Counted from the first letter of the stretch, positions 33,477 to 43,863 are shown. The stretch: DNA of 64,000 bases from Klebsiella sp. WP3-W18-ESBL-02 (GCF_014168815.1 NZ_AP021972.1:4588001-4652000), one strand, 5' to 3'. The notes: a model not told the origin generated them from the letters alone. Made by a program: numbers and translations.

Positions 33477-34481
33477 TTAGCGAGCGGTGGTCCCCGGGTT
33501 TTTCATGTAGCGGAAGAAATCGCTATCCGGGCTCAGGACCATCACGTCCTGGTTGCTATCGAAGCTGGCTTCATAAGCGCGCAGGCTACGGATAAAGGCA
33601 TAGAAGTCCGGATCCTGGCTAAACGCATCGGCGAACAGCTTGGCTGCTTCGGCATCGCCTTCACCACGCAGGATACGACCCTGACGCTCCGCTTCTGCCA
33701 GCGTCTTCGTCACTTCATAGTCGGCGGTCGCACGCAGTTTTTCTGCCTCTTCCTGACCCTGAGAACGGTGACGACGGGCAACGGCTTCACGCTCAGCGCG
33801 CATACGGTTGTAAATCGCTTCCGAGACTTCGGTCGGCAGGTTGATCTGCTTGATACGCACATCGACCACTTCAATCCCTAACGCCGCCATACTGTTCGGG
33901 TTAATGGTTGGCCCTTTGATGTTTGCCTGCTGCTCTACGCGCTCTGCGGCTTCCGCAATCGCGCTATCGGCTGCCGGCGTAGCCACTTCATCTTCCGCGC
34001 CGGAAGAACCGGAGTTCAGGGCATCGCGAACTTCCAGGGTCAGACGACCGCGGGAGTCGGTCACGATGTCTTTCACGTCCAGACGACCAATCTCAGAACG
34101 CAGACGGTCAGAGAACTTACGTTTCAGCAGCACTTCGGCCTGGGAGACGTCGCCGCCGCCGGTCGCCAGGAAGTAACGGCTGAAGTCGCTGATGCGCCAC
34201 TTGATGTAAGAGTCGACGATCAGGTCTTTCTTCTCTTTTGTGACGAAACGATCGGCCTGGTTATCCATGGTCTGGATACGGGCATCAAGCATTTTCACCG
34301 ACTGAATGAACGGCACCTTGAAGTGCAGGCCCGGCTCATAAATCAACGGTTTCTTATCGCTGTCGCGCACCACGCTGCTGAACTGGAACTTAATTCCGCG
34401 CTCGCCTTCTTTAACCACAAAGATAGAGGTATACAGCACTACCAGCACGATGATGATAATCGCAATAACTGACTTACGCAT
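33477..34481 (-). CDS. hflC: FtsH protease modulator HflC
   Basis: SPFH/band-7 protein of 334 residues. One N-terminal membrane helix (about 5-20), then the prohibitin domain and a coiled coil rich in Ala/Glu (about 220-290). With HflK it forms the large periplasm-facing cage around FtsH and modulates its proteolysis. It starts 2 bases after the hflK stop, so the pair is co-translated. Confidence 0.97.
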   Translation of the reverse strand: MRKSVIAIIIIVLVVLYTSIFVVKEGERGIKFQFSSVVRDSDKKPLIYEPGLHFKVPFIQSVKMLDARIQTMDNQADRFVTKEKKDLIVDSYIKWRISDFSRYFLATGGGDVSQAEVLLKRKFSDRLRSEIGRLDVKDIVTDSRGRLTLEVRDALNSGSSGAEDEVATPAADSAIAEAAERVEQQANIKGPTINPNSMAALGIEVVDVRIKQINLPTEVSEAIYNRMRAEREAVARRHRSQGQEEAEKLRATADYEVTKTLAEAERQGRILRGEGDAEAAKLFADAFSQDPDFYAFIRSLRAYEASFDSNQDVMVLSPDSDFFRYMKNPGTTAR

Positions 34482-34483
34482 CG

Positions 34484-35743
34484 TTATTCCCCCTGACGCT
34501 GGTAGTCGTTACGCTGCGCGTTAGCGCGGCGTTGGTCCATGATATTGCCCTGACTGGCAGACGACGTGTTGCTCGCGCTACTGCTGGAAGAGGACGCAGG
34601 CGGCAGGCGCAACAGGTTATTGGCACCACTGCTATCGCTCTTTGCTGCCGGCGCATTGCCGCTTTTCAGCATCTGATCCAACGGCAGTACCATCAGGTTG
34701 CCATTCTTATTGTCGCTAACCAGCACTTTGCGGGTATGGCTCAGCACTTTTTCCATGGTCTCGATATACAGACGCTCGCGGGTAATCTGCGGTGCGGCCT
34801 TATATTCCGGCAGGATCTTGGCAAAGCGCGCCACTTCACCCTGTGCTTCCAGAACGGTCTGAGTCTTATACGCACGCGCTTCTTCCAGAATACGCTGCGC
34901 CTGACCGTTCGCACGCGGCTGCACTTCGTTGGTGTACGCTTCCGCTTCACGGATGTACTGCTGCTCGTTCTCACGTGCGGCAATCGCATCATCGAACGCG
35001 GCTTTTACCTCTTCCGGCGGACGAGCGGCCTGGAAGTTGACGTCCAGCAGGGTGATGCCCATGTTGTACGGACGGATGGTCTCTTCCAGCTCGCGCTGGG
35101 TATCGCTACGAATAACGGTACGACCTTCGGTCAGAATACGGTCCATGGTGTATTTACCGATGACGCCACGCAGGGCGCTGTCGGTGGCCTGGCGCAGACT
35201 GTCGTCGGCGCTGGTCACGCTAAACAGATAGCGCTGCGGATCGGTCACACGGTACTGCACGTTCATTTCAACGCGCACGACGTTTTCGTCGGAAGTCAGC
35301 ATCACGCCAGACGCGGCCAGTTCGCGTACGGCTTCTACGTTCACCGGCGTCACTTCGTCGATGAAGGTTGGCTTCCAGTTCAGGCCCGGCTCAACCAGGT
35401 GGCTGAACTTACCAAAGCGCGTCACAACGCCACGCTCGGCTTCTTTAATGGTATAGAACCCGCTGGCCGCCCAAATGACGACCACGGCAGCCGCTGCAAT
35501 ACCGACAATGCGCCCGCCCATCGGGCTACGTGGCCCTTGAGACGAACCGCTGCCGGAACCGCCTTTACCGCCCCCAAAACCACCGAGCTTTTTGCTCAGC
35601 TTACGGAAGATATCATCCAAATCCGGCGGCCCCTGATCGCGACCGCCTTTATTTCCATTCCCCCCGGAGTTGCCGCCTTGATTATTGCTGCTTCCCCACG
35701 GGTCGCGGTCTTGTCCGTTATTACCGGGCTGATTCCACGCCAT
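34484..35743 (-). CDS. hflK: FtsH protease modulator HflK
   Basis: SPFH protein of 419 residues. The Gly/Asn-rich cytoplasmic N-terminus (about 1-75, many GGNSGGNGNKGG-type repeats) precedes one membrane helix (about 80-97), the band-7 domain and coiled coil, and a Ser/Asn-rich C-terminus. Partner of HflC. Confidence 0.97.
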   Translation of the reverse strand: MAWNQPGNNGQDRDPWGSSNNQGGNSGGNGNKGGRDQGPPDLDDIFRKLSKKLGGFGGGKGGSGSGSSQGPRSPMGGRIVGIAAAAVVVIWAASGFYTIKEAERGVVTRFGKFSHLVEPGLNWKPTFIDEVTPVNVEAVRELAASGVMLTSDENVVRVEMNVQYRVTDPQRYLFSVTSADDSLRQATDSALRGVIGKYTMDRILTEGRTVIRSDTQRELEETIRPYNMGITLLDVNFQAARPPEEVKAAFDDAIAARENEQQYIREAEAYTNEVQPRANGQAQRILEEARAYKTQTVLEAQGEVARFAKILPEYKAAPQITRERLYIETMEKVLSHTRKVLVSDNKNGNLMVLPLDQMLKSGNAPAAKSDSSGANNLLRLPPASSSSSSASNTSSASQGNIMDQRRANAQRNDYQRQGE

Positions 35744-35899
35744 GTTTATGCTCCATATTTGTTATGCGGTGATATACCTTTTCCCAGTCCAGATCATTTG
35801 GCTGATAACCGCGACGCCGTCCTGGTTGTCGCGGTCGCGCGGAGGCGACCTGAACCGCTGGGTGCCCAAAGGGCTAATGTTTTCAGGCAAGCTGCACGG

Positions 35900-37180
35900 T
35901 CAGACGACGTAGTCTGCCAGTGTCGGTTCTTGTTTACAGAGGCGACGCCAGTCGACAATCGGCATACGAACCTGCAAATTGACGCAGCCGTCTTCCTCCA
36001 TCCACTCTTTTTCGATTGCCTGAAGCTGATAAAAGCGGCTACGCAAACGCCCTTCCTGCGGAGGTAAACGCAGCGTGTGCTGCGCCACTTCGCCGGACAG
36101 TCGTTCGGTCAACGCCTGAAAAAGGAGTGGTATCCCTACCCCGGTTTGCGCGGACAGCCACACCCGGATAGGTTTGTTCTCTTCATCACGATCGATACGC
36201 GGCTCAAAATCATCCAGCATATCGATTTTATTCATCACCAGCAGGGTTGGAATCTCGTGCGCGTCGATCTCTTCGAGAACGGTATTCACTGCATCGATAT
36301 TTTCCTGCACGCGCACATCCGCTGCGTCAATCACGTGCAGCAGCAGCGTGGCTTCACGGGTTTCCTGCAATGTGGCTTTAAACGCCGCAACCAGGTCGTG
36401 CGGCAGGTGACGAATAAAGCCTACGGTATCGGCCAGCACCGTTTCCCCGACATCCGCTACGTCAATACGTCGTAGCGTTGGGTCGAGGGTCGCAAACAGC
36501 TGGTCAGCGGCGTAGACCTCCGCCTGCGTAATATGGTTAAACAGCGTCGATTTCCCGGCGTTGGTGTAGCCCACCAGCGATACCGTTGGCACATCGGCCT
36601 TCACGCGGGCGCGGCGCCCCTGCTCGCGCTGTTTCTCCACGCGCTCAATGCGCGAGAGGATTTGCATAATACGGTTACGCAGTAAACGACGGTCAGTTTC
36701 GAGCTGGGTTTCACCCGGGCCGCGCAAACCGATACCGCCTTTTTGACGTTCAAGGTGCGTCCAACCGCGCACCAGGCGCGTCGCCAGATGGCGAAGCTGC
36801 GCCAGCTCAACCTGCAGCTTACCCTCATGGGTACGCGCACGTTGGGCGAAAATGTCTAAGATCAGACCGGTACGATCGATAACCCGGCATTGACACAGGG
36901 CTTCAAGGTTACGCTCCTGGGCTGGGCTTAGTGCATGATCAAACAGCACAACGGAAGCACCTGTCGCTTTAACGGCTTCCGCAATTTCGACAGCCTTACC
37001 TTCACCAACAAAATATTTTGGGTGCGGCGCTTTACGGCTACCGGTAATCACCTGCATTGCGTCGACACCAGCGGAAGAGACCAGAGATTCAAACTCCTGG
37101 AGGTCTTCCATATCTTTGTCTTGCGTAAAATAGATGTGTACCAGCACCGCCTGCTCACCGGCGTCATAACGGTCAAACAA
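35900..37180 (-). CDS. hflX: Ribosome-rescue GTPase HflX
   Basis: Obg-HflX GTPase of 426 residues. N-terminal ribosome-binding domain with the glycine-rich loop in GGIGLRGPGETQLE; G1 VGYTNAGKST, G3 DTVGFIRHLPH, G4 NKID. It splits stalled 70S ribosomes during heat stress. It follows hfq after 75 bases, and the next gene hflK begins 156 bases on. Confidence 0.96.
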   Translation of the reverse strand: MFDRYDAGEQAVLVHIYFTQDKDMEDLQEFESLVSSAGVDAMQVITGSRKAPHPKYFVGEGKAVEIAEAVKATGASVVLFDHALSPAQERNLEALCQCRVIDRTGLILDIFAQRARTHEGKLQVELAQLRHLATRLVRGWTHLERQKGGIGLRGPGETQLETDRRLLRNRIMQILSRIERVEKQREQGRRARVKADVPTVSLVGYTNAGKSTLFNHITQAEVYAADQLFATLDPTLRRIDVADVGETVLADTVGFIRHLPHDLVAAFKATLQETREATLLLHVIDAADVRVQENIDAVNTVLEEIDAHEIPTLLVMNKIDMLDDFEPRIDRDEENKPIRVWLSAQTGVGIPLLFQALTERLSGEVAQHTLRLPPQEGRLRSRFYQLQAIEKEWMEEDGCVNLQVRMPIVDWRRLCKQEPTLADYVV

Positions 37181-37255
37181 GCGTTATTTCTCCTGAAATA
37201 CCAGCGGGGAACCCGTATACTCCGGCTCCCCGACATGGATAGACAGCCACCAAAC

Positions 37256-37561
37256 TTATTCGGTTTCTTCGCTGTCTTGCTGTGCAGAACCCTGCGCGTT
37301 GCTACCGTGATGGTAGTTGCTACCGGTGCCGCCGCCAGCATTGTTGCTGTGATGGGAAACCGGACGGGACGGAACAACGGTAGAAATTGCGTGCTTATAG
37401 ACCATCTGACTGACCGTGTTTTTCAACAGGATCACGAACTGATCGAAAGACTCAATTTGCCCTTGCAGCTTAATACCATTCACCAAATAAATAGAAACTG
37501 GAACACGTTCCCGACGCAGTGCGTTCAGGAACGGATCTTGTAAAGATTGCCCCTTAGCCAT
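37256..37561 (-). CDS. hfq: RNA chaperone Hfq
   Basis: Sm-like hexameric RNA chaperone, 101 residues (E. coli 102). Sm core about 1-68 with Sm1 (PVSIYLVNGIKLQGQI) and Sm2 (YKHAIST); proximal-face residues Gln8, Phe42, Lys56, His57 fall in their usual contexts. The C-terminal tail is His/Gly/Asn-rich and disordered, ending with acidic DSEETE, as in E. coli. It lies 149 bases after miaA. Confidence 0.98.
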   Translation of the reverse strand: MAKGQSLQDPFLNALRRERVPVSIYLVNGIKLQGQIESFDQFVILLKNTVSQMVYKHAISTVVPSRPVSHHSNNAGGGTGSNYHHGSNAQGSAQQDSEETE

Positions 37562-37710
37562 TCTCTCTTTTCCTTATATGCTTATTTGTACTTATACACG
37601 TCATCCCTCAAGCCACTTCTGCGTTATCTGCTTTGATTCAGCTCGAACGATGTTGCGTATGAACCTTACGATTCCGAAAATTGCGCACGATACGACTCAA
37701 TTGTACACAT

Positions 37711-38661
37711 TCAGTCTACACTAGCACCCACTACCTGTAATAGTTGGTTAAACGACTGCTCCGGCTGTTCACTATCTAACCAATGAACCCCTTCCCAACC
37801 GCGTAACCACGTCACCTGGCGCTTGGCTAGCTGTCTCGTGGCACAAACTCCTCTATAAACCATTTCATCGTATGAAATCTCGCCTTCGAGGTATGACCAC
37901 ATCTGGCGGTATCCCACGCAACGAATGGAAGGCATATCCGTATGCAAATCTCCACGGGCAAATAGCGCCCGCACTTCTGCTTCAAAACCCGAAGCCAACA
38001 TCTGATGAAAACGCTGCTCAATGCGCTGATGGAGCAGTTCACGGCTCGCCGGGGCGATGGCGAACTGATGCACCTTGTAGGGCAGAGCGTCTCCTGACGT
38101 TTGCGTCAGCTCCGTTAAAGTTTTACCCGAAATGAAAAAAACTTCCAGTGCTCGGGAAAGTCTTTGCGGATCATTCGGATGAATGCGCTCTGCGGCGACG
38201 GGGTCAATTTCCCGTAGCTGCTGATGCAGCGCCATCCATCCGTGCTCTGCTGCCTGCTGCTCTATCCTGGCCCGGACGTCCGGGTCTGCCGACGGCAGCG
38301 GTGATAAACCTTCAAGCAACGCCTTGAAATACAACATGGTTCCACCGACCAGCAGTGGAATTTTCCCTGCTGCGACGATCTCCGCCATATGCGCCAGCGC
38401 ATCGCGGCGGAAGTCCGCCGCCGAATAGGCCTGCGCAGGGTCAAGAATATCCAGCAGCCGATGCGGCGCAGCGCGCTGCTCTTCCGCGCTCGGCTTAGCG
38501 GTGCCGATGTCCATCCCTCGATAAATGAGGGCGGAATCCACACTAATCAACTCTACGGGCAAAACTTTACGCAGCGCAATGGCCAGCGCCGTCTTGCCCG
38601 AAGCGGTTGGCCCCATTAAAAAAATTGCCTTAGGCAGGCTTGCCTCGGTTACGTCACTCAT
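37711..38661 (-). CDS. miaA: tRNA dimethylallyltransferase MiaA
   Basis: 316-residue prenyltransferase that adds a dimethylallyl group to A37 of tRNAs reading UNN codons. P-loop GPTASGKTALA (about 17-27), the SVDSALIYRGMDIGTAKP substrate region, and CVGYRQMW near the tRNA-binding part are present. It overlaps the 3' end of mutL by 8 bases. Confidence 0.97.
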   Translation of the reverse strand: MSDVTEASLPKAIFLMGPTASGKTALAIALRKVLPVELISVDSALIYRGMDIGTAKPSAEEQRAAPHRLLDILDPAQAYSAADFRRDALAHMAEIVAAGKIPLLVGGTMLYFKALLEGLSPLPSADPDVRARIEQQAAEHGWMALHQQLREIDPVAAERIHPNDPQRLSRALEVFFISGKTLTELTQTSGDALPYKVHQFAIAPASRELLHQRIEQRFHQMLASGFEAEVRALFARGDLHTDMPSIRCVGYRQMWSYLEGEISYDEMVYRGVCATRQLAKRQVTWLRGWEGVHWLDSEQPEQSFNQLLQVVGASVD

Positions 38662-40501
38662 GTCTCAGGGCGTTCATCGCAGAATCTAAATCAACGGGTT
38701 GTAACAAACCACCCGGCGGAGCTTTGACCAGCTGCGGGCAAAGACGTTCAACCTCTGCCAGCATCGCGATGGCCTGCGCGGTATTCCACTGCGCGTGGTC
38801 GCTTGCCAGATGACGGGCTAACCACTGTGCCACGTCCTCAGCATCAACCTGAGATTTATCCACCAGGTAGCCTATCAGTTCAGGAATCAAGATTTGTAAA
38901 TTTTGTTGTCGTAAGGGTAAAGGCACCGCGCGAATCGTCACATGCTGCCCTTCAAGCAGGATTTCAATGCCCAACTGACTGAGCATTTCCCGCGTATTTT
39001 CAAGGGTTTTACGTTCATTCTCAGCGGTTTTCAGCCGCAGCGGAATCAGCAACGGCTGAGCGCAGATGGTTGCTTCACCCGGCGTTAGCTGAGCCTGACG
39101 CAGCCAGCGCTCCGCCACCGGTAATGACAGCAGATTCAGTTTACCGTGACGCTCCAGCAGCGCACAGCAATCGTCAATGATTGCCAGCACGCGGCCAAAG
39201 CTCTGAGCATGCCCGGCAAGGTTCTCGGAGGTCGGCTTAACGGGCTCTGGTCGGCTGGCCGGCGTATCAAGCAGTTGGCGATAAAGCGCCCCTTGCTGCT
39301 TTTGATAGCCCGGCTGCGCATTCGGCCAGCTTACGCCCGCGCTGCGCCCGCTGCCTCCGGTAGCGGAGGGATAGCGTGGAGCCTCCGGTTCACGCGCCGT
39401 CGCGGGCTCGGCAAACTGGTTACGCCCGGCCGCGATGCGGTTTTCCGGCAGCGCGCGCGGGGCGGGCTCATCGTCTTCAGCCAGCGGTAACGGCGCGTCC
39501 AACTGCTGTTGCAGCACGCTCAGTACCCCCTGGTAGATAAAATCATGTACCAGCCGCGACTGATGAAAACGAACCTCATGCTTCGCCGGGTGAACGTTGA
39601 CATCCACCTGGTGCGGATCGATCTCCAGGTACAGCACAAACGCCGGCTGCTGGTCTGCACCGAGCTTGTCTTCGCAGGCCTGACGAATGGCGTGATTAAT
39701 CAACCGGTCGCGCATCATGCGGCCATTAACGTAGCAATACTGAATCTCCGCCAGCGCCGCGGTGGTATGTTTCGGGTCTGCCACCCAGCCGTGCAGTGCC
39801 AGATCGCCGTGCTGCCATTCGATGGCCAGCGCCTGTTCGAGGAACGGCGTACCGCAGATGGCTCCCAGACGACGCTCTTTTGAAGCGCCCTCTGCCACCG
39901 CACGATACTGGCGGATCATTTTGCCGTTATGGGTCAGGTTGAAGCTCACATCGAAGCGCGCCAGCGCGATGCGGCGAATGATCTCATCGATATGATTAAA
40001 TTCGGTTTTTTCGGTGCGCATAAACTTGCGGCGCGCCGGCGTGTTGTAGAACAGATCCAGCACTTCCAGCGTGGTGCCGACCGGATGCGCCGCGGGTTTA
40101 ACGGTCACATCCTGATCGCGCCCCTCCGCGTAGGCCTGCCAGGCCTCCTGCTGCTGCTCCGTGCGTGAGGTGAGCGTCAGGCGGGATACCGAACTGATAC
40201 TCGCCAGGGCTTCGCCGCGAAAGCCGAGGCTAATAATGGCTTCCAGATCGTCGAGCGAAGCAATTTTACTGGTGGCATGGCGGGCCAGCGCGAGGGCCAG
40301 CTCGTCTTTTTTGATACCGCAGCCGTTATCGCGAATGCGGATAAGCTTGGCCCCACCGCGTTCGATATCCACATCGATGCGGGTGGCGCCCGCATCGAGG
40401 CTGTTCTCTACCAGCTCTTTCACTACCGATGCAGGCCGTTCAACCACTTCACCCGCGGCAATCTGGTTCGCAAGCTGCGGCGGTAAAACCTGAATCGGCA
40501 T
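38654..40501 (-). CDS. mutL: DNA mismatch repair protein MutL
   Basis: 615-residue GHKL ATPase that links MutS to MutH and UvrD. N-terminal motifs: ELVENSLDAGAT, IRDNGCGI, TSKI and LGFRGEALASI, then the DNA-gyrase-like domain (to about 330), a Pro-rich linker and the C-terminal dimerisation domain. The endonuclease DQHA motif is absent, as expected in methyl-directed systems. It lies 9 bases after amiB. Confidence 0.98.
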   Translation of the reverse strand: MPIQVLPPQLANQIAAGEVVERPASVVKELVENSLDAGATRIDVDIERGGAKLIRIRDNGCGIKKDELALALARHATSKIASLDDLEAIISLGFRGEALASISSVSRLTLTSRTEQQQEAWQAYAEGRDQDVTVKPAAHPVGTTLEVLDLFYNTPARRKFMRTEKTEFNHIDEIIRRIALARFDVSFNLTHNGKMIRQYRAVAEGASKERRLGAICGTPFLEQALAIEWQHGDLALHGWVADPKHTTAALAEIQYCYVNGRMMRDRLINHAIRQACEDKLGADQQPAFVLYLEIDPHQVDVNVHPAKHEVRFHQSRLVHDFIYQGVLSVLQQQLDAPLPLAEDDEPAPRALPENRIAAGRNQFAEPATAREPEAPRYPSATGGSGRSAGVSWPNAQPGYQKQQGALYRQLLDTPASRPEPVKPTSENLAGHAQSFGRVLAIIDDCCALLERHGKLNLLSLPVAERWLRQAQLTPGEATICAQPLLIPLRLKTAENERKTLENTREMLSQLGIEILLEGQHVTIRAVPLPLRQQNLQILIPELIGYLVDKSQVDAEDVAQWLARHLASDHAQWNTAQAIAMLAEVERLCPQLVKAPPGGLLQPVDLDSAMNALRHE

Positions 40502-40510
40502 GAAAACTCC

Positions 40511-41866
40511 TTAGTTAACGAGCGTCCTGTCTGATGACGCGGCGCTGGCGGTCTGCGACTGTTCGTCACGCGGGCCGGATTGTATCGGATGCGCCGTAAA
40601 ATAGTTACGTAAACCGTTATAAATGGCTTCCGCGATCTTCTGCTGATAGTCATCGCTGCCCAACAACTGCTCTTCGCCGCTATTGCTGATAAAGCCGGTC
40701 TCGACCAGAATCGACGGGATATCCGGCGAGCGCAGCACACCGAGGCTGGCGTGTTCCGGGCGACGTTTATGCAGATTGCCCACCCGCTGCAGCTGGCTGA
40801 TGACGTTAGTCGCCACATCATACCCTACGCGCTGGGAATGGCCGAACTGCAGATCCAGCACCGCCTGGCTGAGGTACGGGTCCGCCTGACTGTTCGCCAG
40901 CACGTCGCCCGCGCCGCCCAGCAGCTCAGACTGTTTCTCATGCTGCTCCAGCCAGCCCGCCATTTCGCTGTTGGCACGACGGTTAGACAGCACCCACACC
41001 GAAGCACCGGTGGCATCCCGGTTCGGCGCGGCATCGGCGTGAATCGACACCAGGAAGTGGGCATTTTGCTTACGCGCCACGTCAGAGCGCCCCATTACCG
41101 AAATAAAATAGTCGCCGTCGCGGGTCAGTACGCCACGGAACATCGGGTCGTCGTTAAGCAGCGTCCGCAGCTTACGCGCAATCGCGATAGTGACGTTTTT
41201 CTCACGGGTCCCGCCCGGACCAATAGCGCCAGGATCCTGACCACCGTGCCCCGCATCAATAGCGATAATGACCTTGTCGCCGGAAACGCTGCGCGCGCGG
41301 GCCGCCGGACGCGGCGCGGGGGCGGTACTGCTGGCTATCGCCGGCTGGCGTTCATGACTGGCGCTGCCGCCGCTGCTGCTGTTAAACGGATTACGCGCGG
41401 GTTGACTCGGCACCGGCGCAGGCGTGACGATGGGGGCTTCGACACGCTTAGCCACCACCGGCGGTGGCGGCGGTGGCGGAACATCGGCGTTGATGGTAAA
41501 CACCACGGTATAGTTAGCGCCGTTTTGCTGTTTCACCGCGCGGGTTTTACCATTTTCAGTGAGATCGACCACCAGCCGCAGCGACTGATCGTCTTTCGGT
41601 GTGCCTGCGTGGATCGCTTTGACCAGGTTATTACCGCTGAAGCGCAGCGGCAGCCCCTGAATAACGCCCGTTTGCTTGATGTCGAGCACCACGCTGCGTT
41701 TGTCATCCTGGCTAAAATTGTATTCCGGGTCGCCCATAAAGCTAAAGGTGATCCGCGCCTGCGTTTCACTGTTAGCCACCTGAATATCGGACAAACTCGC
41801 CGCCATTGCCGGTGCGCCGATCAGCATCAGCGCCGCCATCAACCACCCTTTTGCGCGAAAAATCAT
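40511..41866 (-). CDS. amiB: N-acetylmuramoyl-L-alanine amidase AmiB
   Basis: Periplasmic Zn amidase of 451 residues (E. coli 445) that splits septal peptidoglycan under control of EnvC. Signal peptide about 1-24 (ALMLIGAPAMA), AMIN domain about 26-125, Pro-rich linker, then the Amidase_3 domain with zinc ligands in IDAGHGGQDPGA, GTREKNV, VSIHADA and the catalytic Glu in LVETGFISN. ATG 41866 is preferred to the frame start at 41914, because it puts the signal peptide at the N-terminus. Confidence 0.95.
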   Translation of the reverse strand: MIFRAKGWLMAALMLIGAPAMAASLSDIQVANSETQARITFSFMGDPEYNFSQDDKRSVVLDIKQTGVIQGLPLRFSGNNLVKAIHAGTPKDDQSLRLVVDLTENGKTRAVKQQNGANYTVVFTINADVPPPPPPPVVAKRVEAPIVTPAPVPSQPARNPFNSSSGGSASHERQPAIASSTAPAPRPAARARSVSGDKVIIAIDAGHGGQDPGAIGPGGTREKNVTIAIARKLRTLLNDDPMFRGVLTRDGDYFISVMGRSDVARKQNAHFLVSIHADAAPNRDATGASVWVLSNRRANSEMAGWLEQHEKQSELLGGAGDVLANSQADPYLSQAVLDLQFGHSQRVGYDVATNVISQLQRVGNLHKRRPEHASLGVLRSPDIPSILVETGFISNSGEEQLLGSDDYQQKIAEAIYNGLRNYFTAHPIQSGPRDEQSQTASAASSDRTLVN

Positions 41867-41882
41867 CCTGGGATCCCTTAAA

Positions 41883-42344
41883 TTAACCGGCCAACCGCGC
41901 CAGAAGAGACTCACCTAATGAGGAGACCGCGGCAATGCGCGCCTCACGCCCTTGCGCCTGGTAATCTAAGTGTATTTCGATATCCGGCTCGGGCAGAACA
42001 CCTGCGCCCTGTTGCGGCCATTCCACCAGGCAAATGGCATCGTTAGCAAAATAATCGCGGATCCCCATAAATTCGAGCTCCTCAGGATCCGCAAGACGGT
42101 AAAGATCGAAGTGATAAACCATCAGGCTATCGAGCTGGTATGGCTCGACCAGCGTGTAGGTCGGGCTTTTGACGTTGCCGCCGTGGCCCAGCGCCTGCAG
42201 GAAGCCGCGGCTGAAGGTGGTTTTACCCGCGCCTAAATCGCCGTACAGATAGATGACCGTGGCCCCTGCGCAGGCCTTCGCCACTCGGTTGCCAAGGTCC
42301 AGGGTTGCCTGCTCGTCTGGTAAAGGAATTACTCGATTAATCAT
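41883..42344 (-). CDS. tsaE: tRNA threonylcarbamoyladenosine ATPase TsaE
   Basis: P-loop ATPase of 153 residues (YjeE) needed with TsaB, TsaC and TsaD to make t6A37. Walker A YGDLGAGKTTFSRGF (about 34-48), and the conserved SPTYTLVEPY and HFDLYRL motifs. It overlaps nnr by 8 bases. Confidence 0.96.
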   Translation of the reverse strand: MINRVIPLPDEQATLDLGNRVAKACAGATVIYLYGDLGAGKTTFSRGFLQALGHGGNVKSPTYTLVEPYQLDSLMVYHFDLYRLADPEELEFMGIRDYFANDAICLVEWPQQGAGVLPEPDIEIHLDYQAQGREARIAAVSSLGESLLARLAG

Positions 42345-43863
42345 GGTCTACGTCAATCACATCCGGGTTAACAACACGCCGCAGCGTGGAAAAGAGATCG
42401 GTCGCCAGCATTCCGCGGGTACCCTCGCGCGCGGCCAGCCTGTCAGCCGCCGCGCCGTGGGCGATACAGCCCGCGCACGCAGCATCATACGGCGATAAGG
42501 CCTGCCCCAGCAATGCGCCGATGATACCCGACAGCACATCGCCCATTCCGCCGCTGGCCATACCGGCGTTACCGGCATCAATGATGCTAAGGGTGCCCTG
42601 TTCATCGGCCACCACGGTTCCCGCCCCCTTCAGCACCGCCACGCCACCGTACCGTTGTACCAGACGCTGTGCAGAAAGTAAGCGATCGTTCTCAATTTCT
42701 GCCACCGGGCAGTTGAGCAAACGCGCGGCCTCGCCGGGGTGCGGCGTGATCACGCGATTGTGACGTTTATCCGGATTGAATGCCAGCAGGTTCAGCGCAT
42801 CGGCGTCCCAAAGCATCGGCTTGCGGATGTTTTCCACTTTGCGCAGCGCCTGCTTCCCCCATTCAGCCTGACCCAACCCGGGGCCAATGATCACCACATC
42901 CGCCCACGCCAGAGCATCCTCCAGCGACTGCGGCGTCAGTTCGTGCACCATCAGTTCCGGCCGCGCGGTAACGATCGGCGCGACGTTTTCCGCACGGGTC
43001 AGCACGCGCACTAACCCCGCGCCTGCCCGCAGCGCGGCTTCACCCGCCATACGGATAGCCCCGCCGGTGCCATGGTCGCCGCCAATCACCACCAGGCGAC
43101 CGTGATCGCCTTTGTGCGAGGTCGGGCGGCGCGGGGGCAGCCACTGTGCCAGCTGTGAGGCATCCAGTCGGTGAATAGCGGTAGGATGTTCTGCCAGCCA
43201 GGACTCTAATCCCAGCGCATGGTGATGCAGCGTTCCGACCACATCACGCGCTTTGCCGGTCAGTAGCCCCGGCTTCAGGGCAATAAAGGTGACGGTATGC
43301 GCCGCGTGGATAACCGCGCCCGGCGTCGTACCGGTCTGGGCGTTAAGTCCAGAGGGAATATCCAGCGCGATAATCGGTGCCGGGTAACGATTCGCCCGCG
43401 CGATCGGGCTGGCCATGTCATCGCGCGGCGCATTCTGCAGGCCGGTTCCCAGCAGGCCGTCAATGATCAGATCGCCATCCTGCGGCCACGGCATGTCCGT
43501 CGACTGAATGACGCCGTCGGCCTCAAGCCAGGCCGCGCGTGCGGTATGCGCCTCTTCCGGCAGCGGCTTGTCGCTTACCTGCGCCAGCAGCGTGACGCGA
43601 ATACCTGCCGCCTGCGCAAGGTGTGCCACCACATAGCCATCGCCGCCGTTATTACCGTGACCGCAGAGAATCAGCCAGTGGCGTGACGCAGGGTATGCCG
43701 CACGAGCCACATCGAATGCCGCCTTACCGGCACGCTGCATGAGTTCGTAGAGGGAGATGCCAAGGCTTTGCGCCGCCGTTTTTTCCGCACGACGCAGCGC
43801 ATCCGCAGGCCAAATGGAGTGTGGTATACTGTGGAGGTTTCTTGTCAATGTATGGTCCGTCAT
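42337..43863 (-). CDS. nnr: Bifunctional NAD(P)HX dehydratase/epimerase Nnr
   Basis: Fusion enzyme of 508 residues that repairs hydrated NAD(P)H. The N-terminal YjeF_N epimerase domain (about 15-220; CGHGNNGGDGYVVA) precedes the C-terminal ribokinase-like ADP-dependent dehydratase (about 230-500; HKGDHGRLVVIGGDHGTGGA, TPHPGEAARLL, NAGMASGGMGDVLSG). ATG 43863 matches the homologue. Its start codon overlaps that of divergent queG by two bases. Confidence 0.96.
   Translation of the reverse strand: MTDHTLTRNLHSIPHSIWPADALRRAEKTAAQSLGISLYELMQRAGKAAFDVARAAYPASRHWLILCGHGNNGGDGYVVAHLAQAAGIRVTLLAQVSDKPLPEEAHTARAAWLEADGVIQSTDMPWPQDGDLIIDGLLGTGLQNAPRDDMASPIARANRYPAPIIALDIPSGLNAQTGTTPGAVIHAAHTVTFIALKPGLLTGKARDVVGTLHHHALGLESWLAEHPTAIHRLDASQLAQWLPPRRPTSHKGDHGRLVVIGGDHGTGGAIRMAGEAALRAGAGLVRVLTRAENVAPIVTARPELMVHELTPQSLEDALAWADVVIIGPGLGQAEWGKQALRKVENIRKPMLWDADALNLLAFNPDKRHNRVITPHPGEAARLLNCPVAEIENDRLLSAQRLVQRYGGVAVLKGAGTVVADEQGTLSIIDAGNAGMASGGMGDVLSGIIGALLGQALSPYDAACAGCIAHGAAADRLAAREGTRGMLATDLFSTLRRVVNPDVIDVDHD

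Noticed and set aside
34532..36067. 511-codon plus-strand open frame opposite hflK/hflX
   Set aside because: Shadow of two well-conserved genes; no ribosome site or recognisable domain.
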